Both the position numbers and the translations under genes were made by a program. A DNA stretch of 64,000 nt, from NCBI RefSeq assembly GCF_025370775.1, contig NZ_JAMXEX010000001.1, forward strand, positions 682,001 to 746,000. Reading direction: 5' to 3'. A model generated the notes under the pieces. The model saw nothing but the letters and a program-made list of their open reading frames with translations, did no database searches and was not told the origin of the DNA. Positions 36,881 to 46,535 of the stretch are shown here, piece by piece. This DNA comes from Ancylothrix sp. D3o (GTDB lineage Bacteria > Cyanobacteriota > Cyanobacteriia > Cyanobacteriales > Oscillatoriaceae). Numbering within the stretch: the stretch's first letter is position 1; each line of letters opens with the position of its first letter.

Positions 36881-39244
36881 CTAGCGAACGACCTCCCAAT
36901 CTTGAATACGCCACCGGCCATCCTTGCGAACCAAATCATAGCGAACAACCATGTTGTCATCACGCTGATCCGCCAACTTACCCCCCTCGAAAATTTCCAC
37001 CGCTTCGCTGACGGAAGCTTCAGCCTTAGCGCGATTCGGATCATCCTTACTCGGATCAACAGACTTCACAGACAAACTGTGCTTGTACTTTTGGTAAGAA
37101 TTACTTTGCTTAGCTTCATTAGCCCACTGTTGCCACTTTGCCAAAGCCGGCCCGGTCAAAATTTCCCCCAACCGGCCCACAGCGTGATTTGGCCCTAAAG
37201 CATCTCGTTTCACAGAAAACCAAGTCTCAACCGCACGCTGCGCCACAGGTTCAGTTAGCGGCCCCTCGGCTGCCAGCAGGTCAGCCTCTAGCTTTGGAAT
37301 CGGCACCGGCGGCCCATCCAATCTCACCGCCGGCTGATCTTTTGCCAAAGTCGGGCCAGAACCCCCCCTTAACAAACCAGCCAACAACCCCCAAGTAGCC
37401 GAAGTCAAAAACCAAAGCAACCCCAAGCCCACCACAGCAGCCAGACCCAACAGAACCAACCGATCCATCTTCAAAGATTGCAGCAATGTGGTTGTAGATC
37501 GCTGCCAAGACCGGCGGTTTTGTCGTCCCGCTTCCGGTGCCGGTCGTTCAGTTGTTCCCCCACTGCGTATTCTGGAATTACGGCGCTCTGCCGAACTGCT
37601 ACTGCGGCTGGCCGTTGGTGTGACTCGTTGGGCCGGTGGAGCAGTTCCTAAATTCGTTGTTGACACAGCCATCGTCGGTGGTAACGCCAGAGACGGTGAA
37701 GGTGTGCGCTGGGATCGCGATGCACTTTGCTCATTGTCTGGCTCGGTCGCCAAATTCATACTCGAATCCGGCAAAGCCGAAACACCATCAGACGACGAAG
37801 CTCTGAGCGAGGGAGATACTGACCGAGAAGCCACCGCCACCTCCGGCTCAACAGTTGGCACCGCCCTAGCTTCGAGAACCTTGGGAACCGGTGTCAACAC
37901 CGACTGCACAGGAAACCACTCAAAAGCCGCCTCTTCCTCTTGTGTCGGCAGCGTTTCCAAATAAGCCTGGACGCCAACATCGGCAAAATAATCTTTTAGC
38001 GAAACCTCAGTCCCCGCCAGATCCCGAAAATGCGGAAAAACCTCATCCTGTAACCAACGTTCCCCATACAAACAAAGACCGGGCAACAAATCTGGTGACG
38101 ATAATGAATTTTGGCGAATAAAATCCAGCGTTTCGTATTCTTGACTCAATTCCAGCGACTGTGAAGCCTCGGTTGTTTGACCCAAAAGCATCGCACAGAT
38201 AGCTTTTTCCAAATTCACATCTTGGCGCTTGCCTAGACGCTGTAACATCAACTTCGCTTGCCGAATTAAAGCCGGTTGTCTCTCAAAAAACCCGCGTGCA
38301 ATCAAAGCATAAACCGCTAAATAAGTCCCCACCGCACTAGGCCGGCGAGCTTCAGCTTCAAATAAATTTTGCTGTTCTTCCACCGTCAGCAAAGAGCGCA
38401 ACTGCTGAATAAACCGCAAAAAGTCATCAACACTCAACCCCGACTGGTCATCGCCACTGCCATCAATTCCGCCGCGTTCTGTCAGCATATCTTGCAAAAG
38501 TTGTAAACCCTTGCGGCGTTCAGTTGGTTGAGATCCCGATTCCTCCAGCAGTTCCAGAATGCGATAAGGACGCAGTTTGTATAAATCTGCCTGCATTTCA
38601 CCTCGCAGTATCGGAAATAAACCTTCACTAAGTAGCAAATCTTGGCCGGTTTCCAGTGATGCGGCTGCATTTTCATACTGACCGCCGTGCCATTGTTCTC
38701 GGCCTAATTCCAGCAGCGCCAGGGCGACCGTTAAAATTATATCTGGCCCTACAAGTTGCGGTTCACCCAATTGGCCCAATTTTAATTTAAACCGGCCATT
38801 ACTCAAGTAAGGTTGGCTAAGTTTCAATACCAGTTCATATTCTCCCAACTCCTGCAAAATCAACAGCGCCCCCACCAGTTGCTTATCTTCAATATCAATA
38901 GTGGGAGTATGTGTGTCGGAGCCAGAGTGATATCCATTCTCGCTGACAGCGGCAGAGGGGCCATTGGCGTTTTCTGATGGCCGTGCTGAGTTGGCAATGA
39001 CGCTGTTTAATTCGTAAGTTTTTGAGAGAAATCCAGCATCATAAGCTTGATGCTGTTCCGGGTCACTGAGAACGCTATAAGCTTCATCAACTAGCTGTTT
39101 ACGAGCGACTATCGCCACTTCTGAATATTCCCGTCGCGGTAGTTGCACGGAACGGTCACGATGAGCCTGCTGCAATTGTTCGGCAGTGGCCTGAATCGGT
39201 AAGCCTAAAATTCGGTAATAATCGAGTGGGATACGCACAGTCAC
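36881..39244 (-). CDS. ftn2: Cell division protein Ftn2/ZipN (ARC6 homologue)
   Basis: A 787-residue divisome protein that anchors FtsZ at the membrane in cyanobacteria. The N-terminal J-like domain (LDYYRILGLPIQATAEQLQQ, AYSVLSDPEQHQAYD) is followed by a long helical middle with tandem hairpins. A Ser/Pro/Thr-rich linker at about 450-605 leads to a transmembrane helix near 625-650 (LVLLGLAAVVGLGLLWFL). The C-terminal IMS/DUF4101 domain (TEPVAQRAVETWFSVKRDAL, ending RKDGRWRIQDWEVVR) lies outside in the periplasm, where it binds partners in plastids. It is monocistronic by spacing, with pdhA divergent. Confidence 0.93.
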   Translation of the reverse strand: MTVRIPLDYYRILGLPIQATAEQLQQAHRDRSVQLPRREYSEVAIVARKQLVDEAYSVLSDPEQHQAYDAGFLSKTYELNSVIANSARPSENANGPSAAVSENGYHSGSDTHTPTIDIEDKQLVGALLILQELGEYELVLKLSQPYLSNGRFKLKLGQLGEPQLVGPDIILTVALALLELGREQWHGGQYENAAASLETGQDLLLSEGLFPILRGEMQADLYKLRPYRILELLEESGSQPTERRKGLQLLQDMLTERGGIDGSGDDQSGLSVDDFLRFIQQLRSLLTVEEQQNLFEAEARRPSAVGTYLAVYALIARGFFERQPALIRQAKLMLQRLGKRQDVNLEKAICAMLLGQTTEASQSLELSQEYETLDFIRQNSLSSPDLLPGLCLYGERWLQDEVFPHFRDLAGTEVSLKDYFADVGVQAYLETLPTQEEEAAFEWFPVQSVLTPVPKVLEARAVPTVEPEVAVASRSVSPSLRASSSDGVSALPDSSMNLATEPDNEQSASRSQRTPSPSLALPPTMAVSTTNLGTAPPAQRVTPTASRSSSSAERRNSRIRSGGTTERPAPEAGRQNRRSWQRSTTTLLQSLKMDRLVLLGLAAVVGLGLLWFLTSATWGLLAGLLRGGSGPTLAKDQPAVRLDGPPVPIPKLEADLLAAEGPLTEPVAQRAVETWFSVKRDALGPNHAVGRLGEILTGPALAKWQQWANEAKQSNSYQKYKHSLSVKSVDPSKDDPNRAKAEASVSEAVEIFEGGKLADQRDDNMVVRYDLVRKDGRWRIQDWEVVR

Positions 39245-39588
39245 TTCCCCAGCAGTAGTCTGAAATTGATCCCTAATGATAAGGCATCCATACCAAAAAT
39301 TGCTTTCACCGGCCCCTTAGTCGCGTCTTGACCACGCCTGAGAAGGACGCGCTCAAGCTGGCTTCCTTGGTTGAAAGCGAGGCTTTATAAGTTTAAAAGC
39401 GCCTTTCCTACAAGATAATATAAGTTCAAACAATTTACTAACAAGGGTTGCTCTGGCGGGTTGCTATGTCGTTTAAACTACAGTTTGCCAGACTTGCATC
39501 TGAGGAATTTGCCGGTTTTGTTTGGAAACGGCAATTGTACAGAAATTCAGCCTGAGTTTTGAGTATTATTCAAAGGACGCACACGATA
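39245..39588. other. Divergent promoter region between ftn2 and pdhA
   Basis: A 344-bp gap holding the promoters of two divergent genes. No RNA gene or repeat was recognised. The pdhA start follows CAAAGGACGC, with AAAGGA as a Shine-Dalgarno sequence. Confidence 0.5.
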
Positions 39589-40623
39589 ATGATTGGGGAA
39601 CGCGCTGTACCGGCATTTGACACAAGTTCGGCAAAAATCACTAAAGAGGAAGGACTACGCCTTTACGAGGATATGGTTTTAGGGCGCTTGTTTGAAGACA
39701 AGTGCGCTGAAATGTACTATCGAGGCAAAATGTTCGGTTTTGTCCACCTCTACAACGGCCAAGAGGCTGTATCAAGCGGTATTCTGGGAGCCATGCGTCC
39801 GGGTGAGGATTATGTTTCGAGCACCTACCGCGATCACGTCCACGCTTTGAGTGCTGGGGTGCCGGCGCGGGAAGTGATGGCAGAATTATTCGGCAAGGAA
39901 ACCGGCTGTAGCAAGGGACGCGGCGGTTCTATGCACATGTTCTCTTCTAAGCACCGCTTACTCGGTGGTTATGCTTTTGTCGCCGAAGGCATTCCGGTTG
40001 CGACGGGTGTGGCTTTTCAAAACAAGTACCGCCGCGAAGCAATGGGTGATGAAACTTCCGATCAAGTGACGGCTTGTTTCTTTGGCGATGGCGCTTGCAA
40101 TAATGGTCAGTTTTACGAGTGCTTGAATATGGCGGCGCTTTGGAATTTGCCGATTTTGTTTGTGGTGGAAAACAATAAGTGGGCTATTGGTATGTCCCAC
40201 GAACGGGCAACTTCTGAACCGGAAATTTTCAAGAAGGGGCCGGCTTTTGGGATGCCTGGTGTAGAAGTTGATGGCATGGATGTGCTGGCTGTCTATTCTG
40301 TGGCTAAAGAAGCGGTTGCACGGGCGCGGGCCGGTGAGGGGCCAACTTTAATTGAGGCGCTGACTTACCGTTTCCGGGGTCACTCTTTGGCTGATCCTGA
40401 TGAGTTGCGTTCTAAGGAAGAAAAAGAGTATTGGTTCCCCCGCGATCCCATTAAGCGTTTTTCGGCTTATTTGACTGAGCAAAATTTGGTTCCTGCTGAT
40501 GAGTTAACGGCTATTGATCGCAAAATTCAGGCGGTTGTTGATGATGCGGTGAAGTTTGCTGAAGAAAGTCCTGAACCTGATCCGCGTGACCTCTACAAAT
40601 ATATTTTTGCTGAGGATGAGTAA
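39589..40623 (+). CDS. pdhA: Pyruvate dehydrogenase E1 component alpha subunit
   Basis: The thiamine-diphosphate subunit of the pyruvate dehydrogenase complex, converting pyruvate to acetyl-CoA with PdhB, E2 and E3. The ATG at 39589 ([18 protein letters not shown]) matches the cyanobacterial N-terminus; an upstream TTG at 39559 is unlikely. [20 protein letters not shown] and [11 protein letters not shown] are typical. The ThDP motif runs from [20 protein letters not shown] to [10 protein letters not shown]. The phosphorylation-loop region [19 protein letters not shown] is conserved. Length (344) fits the plastid-like type. pdhB is not adjacent. A strong terminator follows 50 bp after the stop. 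Confidence 0.96.
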   Translation: MIGERAVPAFDTSSAKITKEEGLRLYEDMVLGRLFEDKCAEMYYRGKMFGFVHLYNGQEAVSSGILGAMRPGEDYVSSTYRDHVHALSAGVPAREVMAELFGKETGCSKGRGGSMHMFSSKHRLLGGYAFVAEGIPVATGVAFQNKYRREAMGDETSDQVTACFFGDGACNNGQFYECLNMAALWNLPILFVVENNKWAIGMSHERATSEPEIFKKGPAFGMPGVEVDGMDVLAVYSVAKEAVARARAGEGPTLIEALTYRFRGHSLADPDELRSKEEKEYWFPRDPIKRFSAYLTEQNLVPADELTAIDRKIQAVVDDAVKFAEESPEPDPRDLYKYIFAEDE

Positions 40624-40673
40624 TTTGTTTGTTTTTTAGAGGCCGGTTATTTTGCTCTGTCTCTACCAGTTTG

Positions 40674-40707
40674 GAGGGGATCTTTTAGGTTTTCCCCTCT
40701 TTTTTTT
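40674..40707 (+). terminator. Intrinsic terminator of pdhA
   Basis: GAGGGGA (40674-40680) pairs with TCCCCTC (40693-40699) and is followed by eight T. Classic form. Confidence 0.85.
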
Positions 40708-40850
40708 GCTCTGTTAGATATGGCGAAAAAAGACTCTGATCGGCCTCTTTTTTTCTGTTCGTTATTTCCCCCTTTTTGGGGCTGCTGCGTGTATCCCTTT
40801 TTACGGGTGCTGGGGGTCTCTCTGTTGCACTTCATCACTACCAATGCTAT

Positions 40851-41006
40851 TATCTATTAAATTTACTTAATTACACTAAAAGTGTAATGTAGGTTGGGTA
40901 GAGGAACGAAACCCAACACTCTCCAGGCTTTGATGGGTTTCGCTTACGCTCTACCCATCCTACAAATAATTAAGTGGTTCTACTTATCTATTAAATTTAC
41001 TTAATT
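40851..41006. mobile_element. Palindromic MITE-like element flanked by 22-bp direct repeats
   Basis: An identical 22-base sequence beginning TATCTATTAAATTT occurs at 40851-40872 and 40985-41006. Between them, GTAGGTTGGGTAGAGGAACG and the later TGGGTTTCGC...CTCTACCCATCCTAC form a long imperfect palindrome. The GTAGGTTGGGT...ACGAAACCCAAC theme is a familiar cyanobacterial interspersed repeat. The direct repeats may be a target duplication, although 22 bp is long for one. No transposase is present. Confidence 0.6.
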
Positions 41007-41121
41007 TCAAAAATTAAGATATGAAAAATTTTCATCTTTTCTATTTAATGAATTCCCTAAAACTCTTCCCGCAAAATACCAATATCTTTTTCCTCTAATT
41101 TCTAATGCTTTAGGAGAGTTT

Positions 41122-41790
41122 TTGACAAAAAAACAGTCGATTACAAATTGGGATAATCGATTGCTTGGTTTAACTGAATACCCCATCCAAACTATTTTTG
41201 ATATCGGGGCAAATAATGGTCAATCTACTAAAAAACTACATCAACTTTTCCCGAATGCGAATATTTACGCTTTTGAACCGGTCGATACTGCTTTTTCTAA
41301 GCTAAAGCGTTTTGCTGAGGGTTCTTCTAAAATTAAGGCTTATAATCTGGCTGTAGGTGATGAAAATACCACCGTTAAGTTTAATAAACATCCCTACTTT
41401 ACTTTGTCTTCTTCGGTGTTAAAAACTACTGATAGCTGTGCATAATCTTATCCAATTTTGGCTTATCAAGAAGTTGTGGAGGTTTCTCAGGTTACTTTGG
41501 ATTATATTACTCCTAGTCTCAATATTAAAGAGGATATTTTAATTAAAATTGATGTCCAGGGTTATGAATATAAGGTTTTAGAAGGTGCTCTAAGCTTTTT
41601 AGACTCTGTGCTGGCTTGTATTGTCGAAGTTTCTATGATGCCAGTTTATGAGGATCAAGCAAGTTTTGATATGATATATCGCCTTTTGGTTTCTAAGGGG
41701 TTTTGTTTTGTGGGAATGATTGATCAAGCAAAAATGCCTTCGGGAGTGGTGGAATATTTTGATGCGGTGTTTATAAATAAAAACCGTTAG
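41122..41790 (+). pseudogene. FkbM-family methyltransferase broken by one in-frame stop
   Basis: A TTG at 41122 with AGGAGA upstream opens a frame with the SAM-binding motif IFDIGANNGQSTKKLHQLFP and IYAFEPVDTAF. It stops at TAA (41443-41445) right after KTTDSCA. The same frame resumes at once (SYPILAYQEVVEVSQVTLDY) and continues through ILIKIDVQGYEYKVLEGALS, the second FkbM motif, to MPSGVVEYFDAVFINKNR and a stop at 41788. No frameshift is needed: one codon change would restore about 222 residues, a normal length. It is therefore a very recent pseudogene, a read-through gene or a sequencing error. FkbM enzymes O-methylate sugars or polyketides; the substrate here is unknown. Confidence 0.85.
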
Positions 41791-42922
41791 ACGCTAACAA
41801 CATCAATAAACCCCGGAAAAATCTGGTTTTCCTCAGACATAGGTTGAAGACAGGCAGTTTCTTTATAAAGTCGCCTGTCTGGTTAAATTAATAGACGGTC
41901 GGGCTATACTATAAAAAAATTAATTTATTACAAATTGTTACAAGCTGGCTGAGAAAAAAAGGTATTAGGGGAGGGCTGCGTGTGGGTGTGGGAGAAATCA
42001 GATTTTTGTTTATTAGGACATCTATCTATAGATAGATATAGAGAGGAGGAGCTAATTATGAAGTATTGTTGCCGGTCTAACCTTGGGATTAAGTGTGGGA
42101 TCAAATCATGGGTGGTGGTTAGCTGGCGGTAAGAAAAGTGCTGGAAACTCTCTTTGTGCTTGGTATTGACGGAGAGTTTGGCGAAGGCAAATGGGGAGGG
42201 TAACTTTGAGAAAGTGCAGAGTTGATTGAGTACAATTGCTTAGGTAAAAACTGGGAAATATTAAAAAAATATAAAAACTGAATAAATTTTACAAAACTTA
42301 ATAAAAAGCCGAGCAATAGCAGTGTATAAAAATAACCGGAAGGGTTGAAACGGCAGACCACAGGCAAAAAAAATGATCCGACCAAGTTTTACAAATTCTC
42401 ATAAAACTTGGTACAGTCATAAAAGCTTGTGAAAGAGACTGTGAAGCAAGACCTAGCCGATTAAAGCTGTTGGCATCCTGAAATAGCCGTTTGCGAAAAG
42501 CGGGAAATAGAGGGAAAAGCAACAGAAGGCGAGGAAAGCGTAACAGAAACTCATGCAAGGGAGTGGTTTGTCGAGAGGTTTTTTGATTCCGTAGAGGAGA
42601 AAAAAACCAAGGCGAGTGACATAGCCTAGAGAAGCAAAAAGTCGTGCCAAAAAGCGCGACGTGATTGCCCACTCTAAAAAATTCTGACCTTGAAAAACAA
42701 GGAAAGAAATTGTCAAAAAAAAGTAAAAATTTTTCCCCAAAAATGCTTAAATGTTGATATGCTTAAAAACAAGAAGTGAATCAGCATTTAAGACCGGCAA
42801 AAGCCAAAGTTTAGGCCAAGTCTGTCCCAAACACTTCTAGGCTGGTAATGCAGCTAAAGATGGCTGAAAGCAAAACAGATACAAACCAAAAAAAAGACCA
42901 ATCTACTTAGGAGATAGAGTCC
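41791..42922 (+). promoter_or_regulatory. Long leader/promoter region of the cpc operon
   Basis: About 1.1 kb without a normal gene upstream of cpcB. It holds the palindrome TCTATCTATAGATAGA (about 42021-42036), a small ORF at 42058, and a stem AACTCTC/GAGAGTT near 42148-42178. The last part is A-rich and ends with TTAGGAGATAGAGTCC before the cpcB ATG. Phycocyanin operons commonly have long leaders with several promoters. No -35/-10 pair could be fixed with confidence. Antisense frames of up to 124 codons here look like chance. Confidence 0.55.
42058..42132 (+). CDS. Small ORF (24 residues) with a strong ribosome binding site
   Basis: ATG at 42058 follows GAGGAGGAGC at ideal spacing (8 bases), stronger than most genes in this window. 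It encodes MKYCCRSNLGIKCGIKSWVV plus VSWR, with three Cys, four Lys/Arg and three Trp/Tyr-type aromatics. It could be a leader peptide affecting cpc expression, a small independent peptide, or chance. It resembles no family I know. Confidence 0.35.
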   Translation: MKYCCRSNLGIKCGIKSWVVVSWR

Positions 42923-43441
42923 ATGCTAGATGCATTTTCCAAGGTTGTCGCTCAAGCTGATGCTCGTGGTGAGTTCCTGAGCAGCGCTCAATTTGATGCA
43001 CTGTCCAACTTGGTCAAAGAAGGCAACAAGCGTCTGGATACCGTAAACCGGATCACCAGCAACGCTTCCACCATCGTTTCTTCTGCCGCACGCGCTTTGT
43101 TCGCAGAACAGCCTCAGTTAATTCAACCAGGTGGAAACGCATACACCAACCGTCGCATGGCTGCTTGCTTGCGCGACATGGAAATCATCTTGCGCTATGT
43201 CACCTACGCAGCAATTGCTGGTGATGCAAGCGTTCTCGATGATCGTTGCTTGAATGGTCTTCGTGAAACCTACCAAGCTTTGGGCGTTCCTGGTGGTTCT
43301 GTAGCTACCGGCGTTCAAAAAATGAAAGAAGCTGCTCTCAAAGTTGCTAACGATCCGGCTGGAGTCACCCCTGGTGATTGCAGTGCCTTGATGTCTGAGT
43401 TGGCAAGCTACTTTGATCGTGCTGCCTCTGCTGTGGGCTAA
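42923..43441 (+). CDS. cpcB: C-phycocyanin beta subunit
   Basis: A 172-residue phycobiliprotein that pairs with CpcA in the rods of the phycobilisome. [20 protein letters not shown] and [20 protein letters not shown] are typical. The bilin sites are the Cys in [19 protein letters not shown] (Cys84 type) and in [17 protein letters not shown] (Cys155 type). The Cys50/61 pair of phycoerythrin beta is absent, and the partner alpha subunit is of the phycocyanin type, which favours CpcB over CpeB or PecB. GGAGAT precedes the start. First gene of cpcBACDEF. Confidence 0.96.
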   Translation: MLDAFSKVVAQADARGEFLSSAQFDALSNLVKEGNKRLDTVNRITSNASTIVSSAARALFAEQPQLIQPGGNAYTNRRMAACLRDMEIILRYVTYAAIAGDASVLDDRCLNGLRETYQALGVPGGSVATGVQKMKEAALKVANDPAGVTPGDCSALMSELASYFDRAASAVG

Positions 43442-43518
43442 TTGCCTGAAGTCGTAGGCTCAAACTTTTTAAATTGACTGTAACTGTGTAGGAAAACCAT
43501 TCAGGAGATACCGAGACA

Positions 43519-44007
43519 ATGAAAACCCCTATTACCGAAGCCATCTCTGCTGCCGATACACAAGGCCGTTTTTTGGGCAACACCGAATTGCAAGCCGTTG
43601 ACGGTCGTTTCAAACGCGCCGCTGCTAGCATGGAAGCTGCTCGCGCTTTGACCAACAACGCTCAAAGCTTGATCAACGGTGCCGCACAAGCCGTGTACAA
43701 CAAATTCCCGTACACCACCCAAATGCAAGGCTCCAACTACGCCTCTACCCAAACCGGCAAAGACAAGTGTGCTCGTGACATCGGCTACTACCTCCGTATG
43801 GTCACTTACTGCTTGGTTGCTGGTGGAACCGGCCCGATGGATGAATACTTGATTGCTGGTTTGGCAGAAATCAACAGCACCTTTGAATTGTCTCCTAGCT
43901 GGTACATTGAAGCCCTCAAGTACGTCAAATCCAATCATGGTTTGTCTGGCCAAGCCGCTACCGAAGCTAACACCTACATCGACTACGCTATCAACGCCCT
44001 GAGCTAA
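43519..44007 (+). CDS. cpcA: C-phycocyanin alpha subunit
   Basis: A 162-residue partner of Cpc[41 protein letters not shown] and [14 protein letters not shown] are CpcA hallmarks. The single phycocyanobilin site is the Cys in [18 protein letters not shown] (Cys84 type). The end [10 protein letters not shown] is typical. The '[20 protein letters not shown]' stretch separates it from phycoerythrocyanin alpha. It lies 77 bp after cpcB with its own GGAGAT. A large stem-loop follows before cpcC. Confidence 0.97.
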   Translation: MKTPITEAISAADTQGRFLGNTELQAVDGRFKRAAASMEAARALTNNAQSLINGAAQAVYNKFPYTTQMQGSNYASTQTGKDKCARDIGYYLRMVTYCLVAGGTGPMDEYLIAGLAEINSTFELSPSWYIEALKYVKSNHGLSGQAATEANTYIDYAINALS

Positions 44008-44065
44008 TTAACGGTTATCCAGAGCGTCGAGCGCGGGCTAAAGTCTAATGCTTAGTCCGACAACG

Positions 44066-44128
44066 GATGTCCGGGTAGGTAGGCAGGTGCTAGCGCAAGG
44101 CTAGTAGTTGTTTACCTCTCCGGGCATC
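44066..44128 (+). promoter_or_regulatory. Stem-loop between cpcA and cpcC
   Basis: GATGTCCGGGTAGG (44066-44079) pairs with CCTCTCCGGGCATC (44115-44128) with few mismatches. An inner stem CTAGC/GCTAG (44090-44104) sits on top. TTTGTATATC follows. Such structures commonly reduce read-through or stabilise the abundant cpcBA message, so linker genes are expressed less. Confidence 0.65.
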
Positions 44129-44219
44129 TTTGTATATCTACAGTTTCAAGGCTGGTAAAAAAGCTGGAAAAACACAGAGAGATTGCTGTAAACGGTTGTT
44201 AGTGTTGGGAGATTATTAA

Positions 44220-45080
44220 ATGGCTATTACAACAGCAGGAGCCCGTTTGGGAACCTCCGCATTTTTGGATGCCCCCCGTGTAGAACTGCGTTCAAACAGG
44301 TCAGCGGAAGATGTTGAAGCGGTAATTCGCGCTGTCTACCGGCAAGTTTTGGGCAACGATTACATCATGGCTTCCGAGCGTCTTGTCTCTGCGGAATCGC
44401 TGCTCAAAAATGGCAGCATCACCGTGCGAGAATTCGTGCGTTCTGTTGCAAAATCTGAACTTTACAAGACCAAATTTCTCTACAACAATTTTCAAACCCG
44501 CGTCATCGAACTGAACACCAAGCACTTGCTAGGTCGTGCTCCTTACGATGAGTCTGAGGTAATTGAACACCTCGACATTTACGAAACCCAAGGGTTTGAT
44601 GCCGAGATCGATTCCTATATCGACTCTCAAGAATATCAAGACAATTTTGGCGAAAATATCGTCCCTTATTATCGCGGTTTCCAAACCCAAACAGGCCAAA
44701 AAACCGTAGGGTTTACCCGGATGTTCCGGTTGTATCGTGGCTATGCCAACAGCGACCGCGCTCAACTAGAAGGTAGCAAAACTCGCTTGGCCCGCGAACT
44801 GGGACAAAACCGTGCCTCGGCTGTGGTTGCGCCTTCTGGCACTGCCAATGGTTGGGCCTACCGCTCTAGCAGTGACTCTACACCAAACACAGCTTTGGGT
44901 GGAGCATTTGTTGGTTTCGGGGAAGACGGCAAAGTCTACCGCCTAGAAGTCACCTGGTCAAACACCAAAGGTGTCCGCCGTAGTACCGCCAGCTTCCTTG
45001 TTCCCTATAGCCAGTTAACCACAAAGCTACAGCAAATTCTCCGCCAAGGCGGCAAAATTGCTAGCGTCACCACTGCTTAA
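44220..45080 (+). CDS. cpcC: Phycobilisome rod linker polypeptide
   Basis: A 286-residue linker joining phycocyanin hexamers in the rod. The N-terminal PBS-linker domain includes [40 protein letters not shown] and [20 protein letters not shown]. The C-terminal CpcD-like domain ([40 protein letters not shown]) is present, as expected for CpcC. An Ala/Ser/Gly hinge separates the domains at about 200-225. It lies in the cpc operon after the stem-loop. Confidence 0.95.
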   Translation: MAITTAGARLGTSAFLDAPRVELRSNRSAEDVEAVIRAVYRQVLGNDYIMASERLVSAESLLKNGSITVREFVRSVAKSELYKTKFLYNNFQTRVIELNTKHLLGRAPYDESEVIEHLDIYETQGFDAEIDSYIDSQEYQDNFGENIVPYYRGFQTQTGQKTVGFTRMFRLYRGYANSDRAQLEGSKTRLARELGQNRASAVVAPSGTANGWAYRSSSDSTPNTALGGAFVGFGEDGKVYRLEVTWSNTKGVRRSTASFLVPYSQLTTKLQQILRQGGKIASVTTA

Positions 45081-45197
45081 GAAATAACGTCGAGTTTTGA
45101 GTTTTGGGTTTTGAGCTTTGGGTCAAAAATGACTCAGAATTAAAAACTCAAAATTCAAAACCATTGTTTTAAGTACACCCGTTAAGGAGATACAAAT

Positions 45198-45461
45198 ATG
45201 CTAGGTCAAGCTGCATACGGTAAGGCAAGTAATAGCCTTTCTGCAAGCCGGTATTATCGCTATGAAGTGGTCGGTTTAGCACAAAACGATCAAACCGATA
45301 AAAGAAATTTCCCCATCCGCAATAGTGGCAGCGTGTTTATCACGGTTCCCTATAGCAAAATGAATGAAGAAATGCAGCGGATTACTCGTTTGGGTGGCAA
45401 AATTGTCAATATTACAGCCATCAACGGCGACGAAGTTTCTCATAACTCGTCTGAAGAGTAG
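45198..45461 (+). CDS. cpcD: Rod-capping linker (CpcD)
   Basis: An 87-residue small linker that caps the outer end of phycocyanin rods. RYYRYEVVGLAQNDQTDKRN and GSVFITVPYSKMNEEMQRIT, then RLGGKIVNITAIN are the CpcD fold signature, homologous to the end of CpcC. AAGGAGAT precedes its ATG. The gap before it carries a GAGTTTTGAGTTTT...AAAACTC palindromic repeat. Confidence 0.95.
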   Translation: MLGQAAYGKASNSLSASRYYRYEVVGLAQNDQTDKRNFPIRNSGSVFITVPYSKMNEEMQRITRLGGKIVNITAINGDEVSHNSSEE

Positions 45462-45534
45462 ACAAAAAAGTATTTGCTTTCTGGCAAATCTTTAAAAAAA
45501 TTCCCAATTTCCAATAGCTAATCACCAGTGCCAA

Positions 45535-46368
45535 ATGCGCGAAGAGTTTGAACCGACACCGCCAGAAAATGGTGGAGAACCTTTAACCACTGAACAGGCA
45601 ATTAAAAACCTGCAAGGCGATGATACAGGTTTAAGATATTATGCGGCTTGGTGGCTGGGTAGATTTCGAGTCAGCGAACCGGCAGCCATAGAAGCTTTGC
45701 TGGCGGCGCTAGAGGATGAGTCTGATCGCACAGAGGATGGTGGCTATCCTTTACGGCGTAATGCTGCGCGAGCTTTGGGCAAGCTGGGAAACCACTGCGC
45801 TGTACCGGCTTTGATTGGCTGTTTGGAAAGTTCCGACTACTACTTACGGGAAGCAGCCGCACAGGCGTTAGAAATGTTGGGTAATCAATCTTGCATTCCG
45901 GCGCTTATGGGGTTGCTTTCCGGGGGAGTAGAGGCGGCGGTACAGGTGCCGGGAAAACCGCATTTAGCAGAACCTTATGATGCCGTTTTAGAAGCATTAG
46001 GAACCCTCGACGCCAAAGAGGCTATCGACTTAATAAAACCTTTTGTCGAACATCCGGTTAAGCGGGTGCAATATGCGGCAGCGCGGGCGATGTATCAACT
46101 TACAAAGGATGTGAGTTATGGCAATCGATTGGTGGAAGCATTGCAAGGAAAAGAATTACAATTGCGCCGGTCAGCTTTAATGGATTTAGGAGCAATTGGT
46201 TATTTGCCTGCGGCTGAGGCAATTGCCGAAACTTTCGCCGAAAATAGTATTAAAATTATGGCACTTAAAGGAATTCTTGAAAATACTTTAGAAACTGAAG
46301 AGACAGAATTGCCAAAACTTTCCGATGAAGCAATACGGGTAATGAGTTTGATGGATTCGCTGTTGTGA
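45535..46368 (+). CDS. cpcE: Phycocyanobilin lyase subunit alpha (CpcE)
   Basis: A 277-residue HEAT-like repeat protein. With CpcF it forms the lyase that attaches phycocyanobilin to Cys84 of CpcA. The N-terminus LTTEQAIKNLQGDDTGLRYY and AAWWLGRFRV is the CpcE signature. Repeats include DGGYPLRRNAARALGKLGNH, ALIGCLESSDYYLREAAAQA and HPVKRVQYAAARAMYQLTKD. Placement directly after cpcD and before cpcF confirms the assignment. Confidence 0.95.
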   Translation: MREEFEPTPPENGGEPLTTEQAIKNLQGDDTGLRYYAAWWLGRFRVSEPAAIEALLAALEDESDRTEDGGYPLRRNAARALGKLGNHCAVPALIGCLESSDYYLREAAAQALEMLGNQSCIPALMGLLSGGVEAAVQVPGKPHLAEPYDAVLEALGTLDAKEAIDLIKPFVEHPVKRVQYAAARAMYQLTKDVSYGNRLVEALQGKELQLRRSALMDLGAIGYLPAAEAIAETFAENSIKIMALKGILENTLETEETELPKLSDEAIRVMSLMDSLL

Positions 46369-46535
46369 TATAAAAGGGCGAGAGGGAAAACTACACCCTT
46401 AACAATCCCCCCTAGCGCGCCGAAGAGCGAGGGAAACAGGAAAAGTTATTACAAAAATATGTAATTCTAATAAAAATATCTATAAAAAAACATCTGCGTT
46501 AATCTGCGTTCATCTGCGGTTAAAATTTCCAAAAA

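Noticed and set aside
42119-42740. Three antisense frames of 88-124 codons upstream of cpcB
   Set aside because: They are low-complexity, mutually overlapping, lack ribosome sites, and lie in an expected leader region.
42923-44007. Phycoerythrin or phycoerythrocyanin genes
   Set aside because: CpeB-specific Cys50/61 are absent and the alpha subunit has CpcA-type sequence, so phycocyanin is the better call.
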